Below, in pieces: positions 8,103-16,587 of a stretch of DNA of 64,000 nucleotides. The translations under genes were made by a program, and so were the position numbers. This stretch comes from CAZCVI01 sp964502145 (lineage in GTDB: Bacteria; Acidobacteriota; Aminicenantia; UBA2199), in the NCBI GenBank assembly GCA_964502145.1, contig CAZCVI010000010.1, positions 71,134 through 135,133 of the forward strand. The letters are read 5' to 3'. The notes under the pieces were generated by a model. The model worked only from the letters and a program-made list of their open reading frames with translations, did no database searches and was not told the origin of the DNA. The first letter of the stretch is position 1. The number at the start of each line of letters is the position of its first letter.

Positions 8103-9719
8103 TTATTTTTTAAACTTAAGTTTGATATCACCACGTTTACCGAGTTGCACGATATCGTCAGGCTTGACCAGGGTTTCGGTTATTTTCTGACCGTTCACGA
8201 ACGTGCCATTGGTGGAGCCGAGGTCAACAATAAAGAACTGGTCGCCTTTGGGCAGGATACGCAGGTGATTCTTGGAGACAATTTCACTGTCAATATGGAC
8301 GGAAGCTGTTTTGGGGTCCCGCCCGACAATTAATGGATTGGCAGTGACATTATAAGTACCCACTTCCTCGCCTTTAATGATGACGGTGATGGTGCCAGAG
8401 ATATCACCTTCCAACATGGTGCCATCTTCTGGAGCGACCTTGGTGTGATCGGCAGCGGGGTGGGGGGCTTCGGCGACGGGTGGAGCGGCTTGATGCGCGG
8501 CATCCTTGGCTGCAGAGGGACTAAATGAAACCCATAACACCACCAGGATTAACAATATCAATACAATGGCAATAATGACAACAATTTTATTCTGCTGCCA
8601 CATCTTTCCAAAGAATCCCATCTCATCGATTTTCTTTTGGATCACCTGGCTGAGTCTCTGGAGGTTGGGCTCGTTATCCATGTAGGTGAGGGAGGCATTC
8701 ACCTGGCTCTGGGCATCAAACCAACGCTCTTCCCACACGGAATCCATCAATTTATTAAACACGTTGGTGAAGTCAGAACTTTTATTGTATTCGACACCGG
8801 CATCCTGGATGAACTCCTTGGCAGAGTTGATGGGCACACAGAACTTAAAACCATCGGCCATGGTAGCGGCATAGGAGTGAACACCAATAACTTGGCCCTT
8901 GGTATCCACGGTGGGACCACCGGAATTGCCAGGGGAAGTGGCGCAATCGTGTTGAATCACGGACATACCTTTGTAATCTGTCTTAAGAGCAGAAATAGCA
9001 CCCCGGGTGATGGAGGCTTTTAAGGTATTCTCTTTGCCTAACATAGGGAACCGTTGGGGATCAACGGCACCAGGAAAACCAATAGTAAACACGGGTTCTT
9101 GCAAGACGAGCTTGGAGGAATCACCGAGCATGATCACGGGACAATTATCTCTTTCAATCTTGAGAACGGAAATATCTTTACCGCCATTCGGAATAGAGGG
9201 GCTGAATTTTTTTAGCTCGAATCTCAGGGTCTCGGAATTACTGAGGATGACATAGTTGATGGCACCATGATCGACTATCTGGGGTGACTGGTCCTTTTTG
9301 AATTTTTCAACGGCATCACTCAGTTCCTGCTGGTTGGGGTCCCTGCCGTTGGCCTTTTTAAAATCTTCTTTGATTTTATCGGCTATGGCATTGTCTAAAA
9401 CTTTCTTGGCATAACCTTCTTTATCATTCATGTACTCGTTATAGCTGTCCACGACATGGCCATTGGTCACGAGGTAACCATCGGGATTGATAAAGAAGCC
9501 GCTACCAGAGCCATAATTGGGGAGCTCTTGGGCTTGTCCACCCTGCAAGGTAAACTTAATAAACATACCGCTATAAATTAAAGCTACGGCGGGCTGAGTA
9601 CGATAGGCGGTCATCTGCTCCTCGGTCAGTTTTTCGCTGGGTCCTGAGGAGCAAGAAACGGTTGTTAATATAAACGCGACGATCACAAAAAGAAAAAAAA
9701 CTAATTTAGTTATCCTCAT
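8103..9719 (-). CDS. Lipoprotein trypsin-like serine protease with C-terminal FHA domain
   Basis: This 538-residue protein begins with a lipoprotein signal (hydrophobic segment, then TTVSC, Cys23). A chymotrypsin-fold, HtrA-like protease domain follows. The His is in TNGHVVD, the Asp in KDISVLKIE and the Ser in SPGNSGGP, so the triad is complete. No PDZ domain is visible. A transmembrane helix near residues 370-390 leads to a C-terminal FHA domain (GRDPKTASVHID, then DLGSTNGTFVNG), which binds phosphothreonine. The layout implies a periplasmic protease tied to an intracellular phosphopeptide sensor, although a lipid anchor plus a TM helix is unusual. It is the last gene of the signalling operon; its ATG directly abuts the kinase stop (TAAATG). 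Confidence 0.9.
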   Translation of the reverse strand: MRITKLVFFLFVIVAFILTTVSCSSGPSEKLTEEQMTAYRTQPAVALIYSGMFIKFTLQGGQAQELPNYGSGSGFFINPDGYLVTNGHVVDSYNEYMNDKEGYAKKVLDNAIADKIKEDFKKANGRDPNQQELSDAVEKFKKDQSPQIVDHGAINYVILSNSETLRFELKKFSPSIPNGGKDISVLKIERDNCPVIMLGDSSKLVLQEPVFTIGFPGAVDPQRFPMLGKENTLKASITRGAISALKTDYKGMSVIQHDCATSPGNSGGPTVDTKGQVIGVHSYAATMADGFKFCVPINSAKEFIQDAGVEYNKSSDFTNVFNKLMDSVWEERWFDAQSQVNASLTYMDNEPNLQRLSQVIQKKIDEMGFFGKMWQQNKIVVIIAIVLILLILVVLWVSFSPSAAKDAAHQAAPPVAEAPHPAADHTKVAPEDGTMLEGDISGTITVIIKGEEVGTYNVTANPLIVGRDPKTASVHIDSEIVSKNHLRILPKGDQFFIVDLGSTNGTFVNGQKITETLVKPDDIVQLGKRGDIKLKFKK

Positions 9720-11042
9720 TTATTCCTCCTGAAATGTGGGTGAGCTGGAAAAGCTCGAAAATTTTTCTTGAAACTTTATAATGAATTCATTGTTATGAAT
9801 GGTCTGATTAGTTTTATTGTTCTGATTTTTCTGATTGTTCAGATGGTTCTTATTATTCTGATTATTTTGATTATTTTGATACTTTGGATTGTAACCAATA
9901 GGGAGATTGCTTTCAGAGTAAGCAATGGCAATGAATAAGAGGATCAATAGGGGGATTAATATGAATATCAGCAGCAATTTGCGTTTATCGCAGGTTTTAA
10001 TGGATTTGAGTACTTTTTCCTGCACGACATTGGCACTGGGAGAGATAGACGGCTTGATATCTGGCATTTTGACCTTGAGAAAGTTTAACGAAGGTAAATG
10101 GATGTGGGGTAATTTTTTTAATTTGGGCAAAGATAAAAATGGTCTGGGTAATTTTATGCCTTTTGGCTTTTTAAAAGGAGCAGGACTCCCCTTTGGGGGG
10201 CTGAATTCGATGGATACGGCGTGGCCATCGAACCATTTATCTAGTGCTTCTTTTAACGCACTGGCGTTGGGGAAACGCTGGGCGGGATTTTTAGCGAGAG
10301 CTTTCATAATCAATTCATCAATAGGCTTGGGAATGGTGGGGCTCAGCTCGGATGGTTTGGGGGGAATTTGTTCCAGGTGGGCTTTTTGAATTTCAAAATG
10401 GCTGCCAGTGGGACTTTTAAAGGGCGTGGCACCGGTGAGCATTTCATAGAGGGTAACACCGATGGAATACACGTCGGCGGCAGCATCCACAGGTTGGCCG
10501 AGGATTTGTTCGGGGGCGGAATATAGGGGGGTACCCAGTGGGGAACCGATCCGGGTTAACCCATCAATACCCTCGACCTTGGCAATCCCGAAATCACCGA
10601 TTTTAATTTGGCCATGGCAGGTAATAAAAATATTGGCGGGTTTGATGTCCCGGTGCAACACGCCGCGACTGTGGGCGTAATTGAGACCGTCCAGAATGCG
10701 CGACACAATAGATAATGCCTGAGGCAGGGGAATTTTCCCGGATTCTTTAATAATGCTTTTGAGGGTCTGCCCCTCAATATATTCCATGACGATATAATAA
10801 CTATCTTGCTGCTGATCAAAGGCATGGATGGTGACGATATTGGCATGATTGAGCCGGGCTTGGGCAATAGCCTCTACTTTGAACCGCGCCATTAAACGGG
10901 GATTCTTGGTCAACTGGGGGGAGATGATCTTGATGGCCACTTCCCGCTCAAGGGTGATATCCTTGGCCAAGTACACGGAACCCATACCGCCTTCGCCGAG
11001 CTTTTTAAGAATTCGATAATTGCCTAAACTTTGACCTTCCAT
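9720..11042 (-). CDS. Membrane-anchored Ser/Thr protein kinase (PknB-like)
   Basis: This 440-residue protein has a full Hanks-type kinase domain over residues 1-270. It contains the glycine loop GEGGMGSVYLA, the Lys in VAIKIIS, the catalytic loop HRDIKPANIF, DFGIAK and the activation segment GTPLYSAPEQ. A basic juxtamembrane region is followed by one TM helix near residue 365. The external tail of about 50 residues is Asn-rich, and no PASTA or sensor domain is visible. It lies between a PP2C gene and an FHA-protease gene with spacings of 9 and 0 nt. The kinase, its phosphatase and phosphothreonine readers are therefore co-expressed. Confidence 0.94.
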   Translation of the reverse strand: MEGQSLGNYRILKKLGEGGMGSVYLAKDITLEREVAIKIISPQLTKNPRLMARFKVEAIAQARLNHANIVTIHAFDQQQDSYYIVMEYIEGQTLKSIIKESGKIPLPQALSIVSRILDGLNYAHSRGVLHRDIKPANIFITCHGQIKIGDFGIAKVEGIDGLTRIGSPLGTPLYSAPEQILGQPVDAAADVYSIGVTLYEMLTGATPFKSPTGSHFEIQKAHLEQIPPKPSELSPTIPKPIDELIMKALAKNPAQRFPNASALKEALDKWFDGHAVSIEFSPPKGSPAPFKKPKGIKLPRPFLSLPKLKKLPHIHLPSLNFLKVKMPDIKPSISPSANVVQEKVLKSIKTCDKRKLLLIFILIPLLILLFIAIAYSESNLPIGYNPKYQNNQNNQNNKNHLNNQKNQNNKTNQTIHNNEFIIKFQEKFSSFSSSPTFQEE

Positions 11043-11051
11043 TTTGCCTCT

Positions 11052-12032
11052 TCACTGGGGGTGGCTGGGAGTGGTGACGATCAAGTAAAAAATAATAGCA
11101 CCCAACAGCAGTACCAGCAATCCTAACAGTAGAAATAAACCGATTCTACGTCGTTTTTTCACGACTGGAACGGAGATAGAAGAAGTAATAGAAATAGGAA
11201 CGGTATCGGTGAGATCGGTATTCTGGTGGGAATGGGTGCCATTTTCAGTAGAAACCACAATAACGGTGATATTATCGGGGCCACCGTTTTTTTTGGCTTC
11301 CTGGATCAACTGCTTGGCTATGGAGGCGTGTGATGGACCGGAAAGAATTTCTCTGATATCGTTGTCCGGCACGACACCGTAAAGACCATCGGAGCATAAT
11401 ATATATTTCTGGCCTTTTTTAATGGGGATAGGTGGAAGTATCTGGATAGTGATTTGTGCCTTAGAGCCGATGGATTGATAGATAACGTTTCGTCTGGGGT
11501 GGTTGCGGGCTTCTTCCTCGTTAATCAAGCCGTCCTTGAGCAATTTCCCCACAAAGCTGTGATCCTCGGTCAACTGAACGAATTGGGGAATGGATTCGGG
11601 GCGGGTGCTGTCATTGGGCAGGGATTGAACATAGGACTTAATAGCAGCGGAACCGTTGGAATAGCGGTAAATCCGGCTGTCACCGACATGTCCGATGTAG
11701 CCGAGATCGCCTTGCACATACAACACGGAAAGGGTAGTGCCCATGCCGCTTTTTTTACTCATCTGGGTGCTTTCAAGGTAAAGCATATCGTTGATTTCAT
11801 TGATGAGAGACTCTAAATCAATGGGAATGTTGTTTTTTCTATTTTTTTCTATTTTATGGACGAGCTCAGTCACAGCACTGCGACTGGCAACCTCGCCAGC
11901 ATTGTGCCCACCCATGCCATCGGCCACGATAAACAGGTATTCCTCGTTCCCAATTTTCCCGGCAAATTGGTAATCCTCGTTGTTGGGCCTGGCATTACCG
12001 ACATCGGATAGACCGGTATAAAATAATTCCAT
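11052..12032 (-). CDS. PP2C-family Ser/Thr protein phosphatase
   Basis: This 326-residue protein has the PP2C metal-binding motifs: FIVADGMGGHNAGEVAS near residue 35, GHVGDSRIYRY near 125, SDGLYG near 220 and GGPDNITVIVV near 250. A C-terminal TM helix near residues 300-320 anchors the catalytic domain to the inner face of the membrane. It would reverse phosphorylation by the kinase encoded next. It belongs to the FHA-FHA-PP2C-kinase-protease operon. Confidence 0.95.
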   Translation of the reverse strand: MELFYTGLSDVGNARPNNEDYQFAGKIGNEEYLFIVADGMGGHNAGEVASRSAVTELVHKIEKNRKNNIPIDLESLINEINDMLYLESTQMSKKSGMGTTLSVLYVQGDLGYIGHVGDSRIYRYSNGSAAIKSYVQSLPNDSTRPESIPQFVQLTEDHSFVGKLLKDGLINEEEARNHPRRNVIYQSIGSKAQITIQILPPIPIKKGQKYILCSDGLYGVVPDNDIREILSGPSHASIAKQLIQEAKKNGGPDNITVIVVSTENGTHSHQNTDLTDTVPISITSSISVPVVKKRRRIGLFLLLGLLVLLLGAIIFYLIVTTPSHPQ

Positions 12033-12046
12033 GGTTTTTTATTTTT

Positions 12047-12406
12047 CTATTCTATTTCTGTGGATATGGATGGGTCTTCAATAAACTTGACCAAGAAATC
12101 TATACCCGCGGTATTAAAAAGGGTCTCATCGATGATTTTCTCTTTAAATACGGGTTGGTTCTCAATGAATAGACCGGCGTTACTGTCCAGATCAGTGATC
12201 CATATGGCTGTCTGGGTATAGCGGATACTGAAGTGAAAGGGCTCCAAGCGGTCATCGGGTAAATAGATATCTGCATAGTGGCTGGAGCCAACAACGGTTT
12301 TACCGGCAAATAGCCGGTAATCTCTGCCTTTCCATGGTCCGTTCAATACTAACAGCCACCCTATTAATTCGCGCTCATCTTCCAATACGGTTTTATCGTT
12401 ATTCAT
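12047..12406 (-). CDS. Small stand-alone FHA domain protein
   Basis: This 119-residue protein is essentially one FHA domain. The SSHYADIYLPDDRLEPFHFSI segment takes the place of the phospho-binding Ser-x-x-His loop, and ITDLDSNAGLFIENQPV replaces the usual LGSTNGT strand. The key loop residues are partly diverged, so phosphothreonine binding is possible but not assured. It sits 14 nt upstream of the PP2C gene and 3 nt after the zinc-ribbon FHA gene. The stop codon is TAG. Confidence 0.85.
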   Translation of the reverse strand: MNNDKTVLEDERELIGWLLVLNGPWKGRDYRLFAGKTVVGSSHYADIYLPDDRLEPFHFSIRYTQTAIWITDLDSNAGLFIENQPVFKEKIIDETLFNTAGIDFLVKFIEDPSISTEIE

Positions 12407-12409
12407 GGG

Positions 12410-12991
12410 TTATAGGAATCTCCTCACTTTTTTAAATATCATCTCTTGATGTCCGATACGAATCCGGTCGCCATCGTCCAGGGGTTCGGTGACAATAATT
12501 TTTTCCTTTAACCAGGTGTGGTTGGTGGAGCCGAGGTCAGTCAGAGTGAAGGTATTGTTTTCGGCTTGGTAATGAATGATGGCGTGGAGTTTGGAGGCAA
12601 AGTCATCATTCACCTGGATGTCGGCATCAATACCTTTCCCGATAATGTTTTTCTCGCGGGTGATACGCACATCATGCAGGGGATGTCCCTCTTTATCAAG
12701 AAAAACAAGCCATGCAAAGAAAAGTTTCATACCTGGGAAATCTTCCATATTATCATCCAGAAACGTTTTGTCCGGATCGCTTTCCAGAACAGTTTTATCC
12801 GGGAACATGGTCAGGCTTTCCAGCACGGTTTTGTTTTCAGGTTCAGAAGGGATGGCATTTAATATTTCGGTGCTGAATCTTTCAACGGGTTTTAGGGGAT
12901 CGGGTAAAATGGGGCTGCCGCAGAAAGGGCATGATGCATTGGGGACATAATATCCAGAAATCTCTTTAGAACAATTTAAACATATATCCAT
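12410..12991 (-). CDS. Zinc-ribbon and FHA domain protein
   Basis: The N-terminus carries a CxxC...CxxC zinc ribbon (CLNCSKEISGYYVPNASCPFC). A linker follows with three Thr-containing DKTVLES/DKTFLDD motifs, which resemble kinase phosphoacceptor sites. A C-terminal FHA domain ends the protein (GKGIDADIQVNDDFASKLHA, then LTDLGSTNHTWL). The ATG at 12991 is preferred over the GTG at 13006 because a GGAG site lies six bases upstream of it. It is the first gene of the signalling operon, with a good promoter 80 nt upstream. The Thr motifs suggest self-docking: the linker could be phosphorylated by the operon's kinase and bound by an FHA domain. That is an inference. Confidence 0.88.
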   Translation of the reverse strand: MDICLNCSKEISGYYVPNASCPFCGSPILPDPLKPVERFSTEILNAIPSEPENKTVLESLTMFPDKTVLESDPDKTFLDDNMEDFPGMKLFFAWLVFLDKEGHPLHDVRITREKNIIGKGIDADIQVNDDFASKLHAIIHYQAENNTFTLTDLGSTNHTWLKEKIIVTEPLDDGDRIRIGHQEMIFKKVRRFL

Positions 12992-13071
12992 ATCACACTC
13001 CGACACTAGCGAAACATCGTTTTATGAAATTCACTGCTTTTGTCTCTATACTTAGCTTCTTCATGTACAGA

Positions 13072-13100
13072 ACTTTACCACCCTGTAAAAAAAATGTCAA
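13072..13100 (-). promoter_or_regulatory. sigma70-type promoter of the FHA/kinase operon
   Basis: The -35 box TTGACA (13095-13100) and the -10 box TAAAGT (13072-13077) on the minus strand are separated by 17 nt. It lies between the downstream end of the second kinase gene and the zinc-ribbon FHA gene. Confidence 0.78.
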
Positions 13101-13115
13101 GTTTTTTCCGATTTT

Positions 13116-14879
13116 TTATTTACTTCTCTCCCGTAGCGTATCAATGATGTCTTCAATAAAACTTCTCAGGGTTTTGTTGTTGGAGGTCATCAACAGTGTA
13201 TATTTTGGGCCGCCCCGGGTTTTGATGATGAGGGCGGGGTTTTTCCGGTTCTTCTTTTTTTTGAAGATACGGACAAAATCGGCGGTCACATCTTGGGAAA
13301 CCTGTTTGATCTGTGACATGGGTATAGAAAAAGAGTTTTTGTTGGTGGATTCTTTAAATGGGGCAAAGGAGAGGGTGCCATGGGTGATGCGCAGGATGCC
13401 ATTGAAAATTTGCGCGCCCTGGTTTTGGTATTGGATGCTAAAGTGGATGGACGGGTCGGCTTCCAGTGCTTTGAAGTAGTATGATCGCGCGTTCTTTTTT
13501 TCGCCATCGTAAAAATAGGCTTTGCCAATGGCCAGAAGAATTTCCCCGGATTGGACACCGTTTTTTACAGCATAACGACCGGCAGCCACGGCTTTTTTAT
13601 ATTCTTCATTTGTGATCAACCGCTCCATTCTGCGCAGGATATCGGCGGCGGTTCCGGGTACGGAAAGCTGGGTGGCAGGGGTGGTTTTGGCAGGTTCTTG
13701 AACGGGCGTGTTGGAAGGGGTGTTGCCACCGGGAGTGGGCGGTGGAGAGGAAGGGGTGGGAGTTTGGGGGGCGGGTTGGAGGGTATTGGGTATCTGGGCG
13801 GTGGGAGAGTGGCTGGAGATGGAGGGGGATGGATTGTTAGCGGTGGTATGAGCCGTTTTGATGACCGGGGTAGAGCGGGTGTAGAACAGGAGGAAGAGGA
13901 GGAGGACGATTAACACTCCGGCCATAGCCAAAATAGCGATGCGATGTTGCTTGCTGGGTAGGCGATTAAATTTGAATGTGGGGGTGAATTTTTTAGCCGT
14001 GGGTTTAGGTCCAGGGGCGGGGGTTGGGCTTTTTCCAGGTACAGGAGTCAGGGAAAAAATGGTTTCTTGGATAGCGGCCTCGAATTCGGCAATGTTTTGG
14101 AAGCGTTCCGCAGGGTCTTTGGCGATGCTTTTTAGAATCAAAGCTTCAACGGGGGCAGAGATGGCGGGATTAACCTGGGAAGGCTGACGGGGCACGGCAT
14201 CAAGAGTTTGTTTGATGACATCGTAACTGGATTTGCCGGTGATAGTAAAGGGAAGAACGCCGGTAAGCATTTCATAGAGAGTAATACCGAGGGAATAAAT
14301 ATCGGTACGAATATCTGTTTTTTTCCCCAGTAATTGTTCGGGTGAAGAATATACGGGGGAACCCAGAGCAGTTCCTACCTTGGTCAGTCCCTCGATACCC
14401 TTGACCTTGGCAATACCGAAATCGCAGATTTTGGCGGTTTGATTTTTGCTTAAAAAGAGATTGGAGGGTTTGATGTCGCGGTGCATAACGCCATTGGCAT
14501 GGGCATACCCGATACCGCTCAATATTTGCAAGAAAATCTTTAATCCCTGAACGATGGGCATGGGGCCTTTTTCTTTGATGGATTCTTTCAGGTTTTGCCC
14601 TTCGACATATTCCATCACGATGTAATACGCATTTTTATCCTGGTCAAAGGAGTGGATGGTGACGATATGGCCGTGGTTGAGTTTGGCCTGGGCAATGGCT
14701 TCGACGCGGAACCGAGCCATTAATTCTTGACTACGGGCGAGTTCGGGTGAAATGATCTTTATCGCTACTTCACGTTCCAGTGACAGGTCACGGGCCAGGA
14801 ACACAGAACCCATTCCGCCTTCGCCGATCTTTTTCAAAATACGATAATTGCCTAAGATGGATCCGATTATTTGGTTCAT
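13116..14879 (-). CDS. Membrane-anchored Ser/Thr protein kinase with C-terminal TPR-like region
   Basis: In this 587-residue protein the kinase domain spans about residues 1-275: GEGGMGSVFLA, VAIKIIS, HRDIKPSNLF, DFGIAK and GSPVYSSPEQ. A basic linker precedes a TM helix near residue 325. A Pro/Thr-rich stretch then leads to a TPR-like segment (YAVKNGVQSGEILLAIGKAYF) and a final beta-rich domain. It is closely similar at the N-terminus to the kinase at 9720-11042, so the two are paralogues. It has its own promoter, whose -10 ends six bases before the ATG, so the mRNA is probably leaderless. The C-terminal half may sense or bind a partner outside the membrane. Confidence 0.93.
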   Translation of the reverse strand: MNQIIGSILGNYRILKKIGEGGMGSVFLARDLSLEREVAIKIISPELARSQELMARFRVEAIAQAKLNHGHIVTIHSFDQDKNAYYIVMEYVEGQNLKESIKEKGPMPIVQGLKIFLQILSGIGYAHANGVMHRDIKPSNLFLSKNQTAKICDFGIAKVKGIEGLTKVGTALGSPVYSSPEQLLGKKTDIRTDIYSLGITLYEMLTGVLPFTITGKSSYDVIKQTLDAVPRQPSQVNPAISAPVEALILKSIAKDPAERFQNIAEFEAAIQETIFSLTPVPGKSPTPAPGPKPTAKKFTPTFKFNRLPSKQHRIAILAMAGVLIVLLLFLLFYTRSTPVIKTAHTTANNPSPSISSHSPTAQIPNTLQPAPQTPTPSSPPPTPGGNTPSNTPVQEPAKTTPATQLSVPGTAADILRRMERLITNEEYKKAVAAGRYAVKNGVQSGEILLAIGKAYFYDGEKKNARSYYFKALEADPSIHFSIQYQNQGAQIFNGILRITHGTLSFAPFKESTNKNSFSIPMSQIKQVSQDVTADFVRIFKKKKNRKNPALIIKTRGGPKYTLLMTSNNKTLRSFIEDIIDTLRERSK

Positions 14880-14885
14880 CTATTT

Positions 14886-14914
14886 ACTTTACCACTGCTT
14901 GATTTGAAAGTCAA
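14886..14914 (-). promoter_or_regulatory. Promoter giving a leaderless kinase mRNA
   Basis: The -35 box TTGACT (14909-14914), a 17-nt spacer and the -10 box TAAAGT (14886-14891) end only 6 nt before the ATG at 14879. Transcription would therefore start at or next to the start codon. A GCTTGA/TCAAGC inverted repeat overlaps the -35 box and could be an operator. Confidence 0.75.
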
Positions 14915-14987
14915 GCACTGAAGACCGCCTTTAAGAAAGAGTTAAAGAGATTTTAAAAGGCACGGTGTTTAAAATTCCAGCACTTGA

Positions 14988-15017
14988 TTGGAAAAAGAAT
15001 TTAGGGTAAACTATAAT
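14988..15017 (+). promoter_or_regulatory. Promoter of the ZZ-finger protease gene
   Basis: The -35-like TTGGAA (14988-14993), an 18-nt spacer and a perfect -10 TATAAT (15012-15017) precede a GAGGAG ribosome site and the ATG at 15068. Confidence 0.72.
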
Positions 15018-15067
15018 CTGGTTGCGATCAAAAACAATTTTAATGGATTCGTCCGAGGAGTAAAGAA

Positions 15068-16099
15068 ATGAATGAACAGCAAAATGAACAGCAAAATGTG
15101 CAAATAAAGATGGATGCAGGAGTGGTTGTTCATCTGTGGAATCATTGTCATCATTGCCACGCGGAACCTATTATAGGACGCAGATATGAATGTCAGAGCT
15201 GTCCGTCGGGACCGGATATTGATCTGTGCGAACCCTGTTATGAATTGTGGGGCAGGGGTGAGGTTGAACATCCTGCCAAAGATAGTGTTGCGTCTGATTT
15301 AACTATTACAGAGCATCGGTTCGAGATGTTTGAGGGGAAACCTTTGGCGTCATTTCAGGACTGGTTGCTGGTAAAACATCCAGTGGCCGCAGACCCGATT
15401 GTGCCGAAACAGGCGGTGTTAAGACCGATTTTTTCTGCGGGAGTGGATTCAGTGATTGGGAGCTATGCCTTTGTAGCACGTTTGGAAGGAGCGAAGCGAC
15501 CGCTGATTTTAACGGCATTGCATGTGATGGATGAATTGATCAAGAAGTTGGGGATAGATTGTTCACTGGGGCGTGAAGATGATAAAATTAGAAATTATAC
15601 AGGGAAAGAGTTACCTGCGGTGGTGACGGAAGTGAACCTGTTTGATGTGTTTGCAGCCAATTGGATGATGGCTCCGATAGGCAATGGGGGCCCGATGCTG
15701 GTGTTACCAGATGCGGCGACTGGCGCGGAAGAACCCTATTCCAATCGAGATATTGCAGCCTTTTGGGTACATTCGGCGGATGCGGGACATTTTAATCCGT
15801 TACCATTGGCCCAATCGGCACCACGGGTAGGTGAGCCAGTCTGGTTGGCGGCACGTCGGATGGACAATTCAGGAAAACGAACGCTCAAAGCGGTGGTAGT
15901 TGAATGTACGGAACGTTCATTGGTATTTAAGTACGAAGGGGATGGCGAGAAACCAAAGTACACGAGTGGTGCTCCTATTTTGAACGGGAAGGGCGAAGTG
16001 GTGGGGATCAATGTGGGCGGCGGTCGATTAAACGAGGAAAACCTGGGACATGCGAACCATATAGAGAATATCCGCAGGCACCTGAGTAATGCGAGTTAA
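15068..16099 (+). CDS. ZZ-type zinc finger fused to a trypsin-like domain
   Basis: In this 343-residue protein, residues 17-65 form a ZZ-like zinc finger. It has CHHCHAEPIIGRRYECQSC followed by DLCEPCYE and then paired His residues. ZZ fingers are mostly eukaryotic and bind peptides or modified histone tails. Residues 125-340 look like a trypsin-fold domain: the His is in LTALHVMD, a candidate Asp is in NRDIAAFWV, and the Ser is in YTSGAPIL where GNSGGP is usual. The fold is supported; proteolytic activity is less certain. No signal peptide is present, so it should be cytoplasmic. The gene is convergent with pylSn and the two stop codons overlap by 4 nt. It has its own promoter. Confidence 0.78.
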   Translation: MNEQQNEQQNVQIKMDAGVVVHLWNHCHHCHAEPIIGRRYECQSCPSGPDIDLCEPCYELWGRGEVEHPAKDSVASDLTITEHRFEMFEGKPLASFQDWLLVKHPVAADPIVPKQAVLRPIFSAGVDSVIGSYAFVARLEGAKRPLILTALHVMDELIKKLGIDCSLGREDDKIRNYTGKELPAVVTEVNLFDVFAANWMMAPIGNGGPMLVLPDAATGAEEPYSNRDIAAFWVHSADAGHFNPLPLAQSAPRVGEPVWLAARRMDNSGKRTLKAVVVECTERSLVFKYEGDGEKPKYTSGAPILNGKGEVVGINVGGGRLNEENLGHANHIENIRRHLSNAS

Positions 16100-16425
16100 T
16101 CGGTTTTTGTTAGTAAATGGGAACCATAATGCCGTTTGAAGCGGGTGGAGGAGTATTTTTCCAGTTTCCATTGGGGGATTTTGCAAACTGGGCAGACTTT
16201 GTTGAACCATTTATTGCGAAGCCAGCGGGCGGAACGGCTGTTGCGAGAATTGTTGATGAGAAATGTTTTGTTGCAATGGGTGGTGATGCGGGCTTGTTCC
16301 CCGATTTTTTCAACGGTTTTGATGCCATGTAAAATGCCTTGACGGGAAGGCCATAGTTTGATCGTGTCGATCAATTTGAATAATTCAATACGTTTGCGGT
16401 AGTACCGCCTGGGTTGTTCGGTCAT
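16096..16425 (-). CDS. pylSn: Pyrrolysyl-tRNA synthetase N-terminal domain protein
   Basis: This 109-residue protein matches the tRNA-Pyl-binding N-terminal domain of archaeal PylS, which bacteria encode as a separate gene. LWPSRQGILHGIK aligns with LWMSRTGTLHKIK of Methanosarcina, and LINNSRNSRSAR aligns with VVNNSRSCRTAR. The four zinc ligands are conserved: His in ILHGIK, Cys in HCNKTF and both Cys in CPVCK. It grips the T-arm and short variable loop of tRNA-Pyl and assists PylSc. It is the last gene of the cassette. It is separated from pylD by 162 nt that contain a 9-nt-period repeat, so it may be transcribed with the cassette or separately. Confidence 0.9.
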   Translation of the reverse strand: MTEQPRRYYRKRIELFKLIDTIKLWPSRQGILHGIKTVEKIGEQARITTHCNKTFLINNSRNSRSARWLRNKWFNKVCPVCKIPQWKLEKYSSTRFKRHYGSHLLTKTD

Positions 16426-16465
16426 GGTAGTGGCTCATTTTTAATTGATTTATATAGTGCAAAAG

Positions 16466-16510
16466 TGGACTAACTGGACGATATGGACTGAGTGGACAAT
16501 GTGGACGAGA
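16466..16510. repeat. 9-nt-period TGGAC repeat, single arm
   Basis: Five consecutive 9-nt units start with TGGAC and vary in the last four bases (TGGACTAAC, TGGACGATA and so on). It lies between pylD and pylSn. No pairing second arm is present here, unlike the copies near 36.4 and 45.3 kb. Confidence 0.8.
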
Positions 16511-16587
16511 GGTGGATTTTTGGAAAAGTTTTTGGGCTGACAGAGGCACTGTGAAGATGGGTTTAAGATAATGCGATCTAATGTTTT

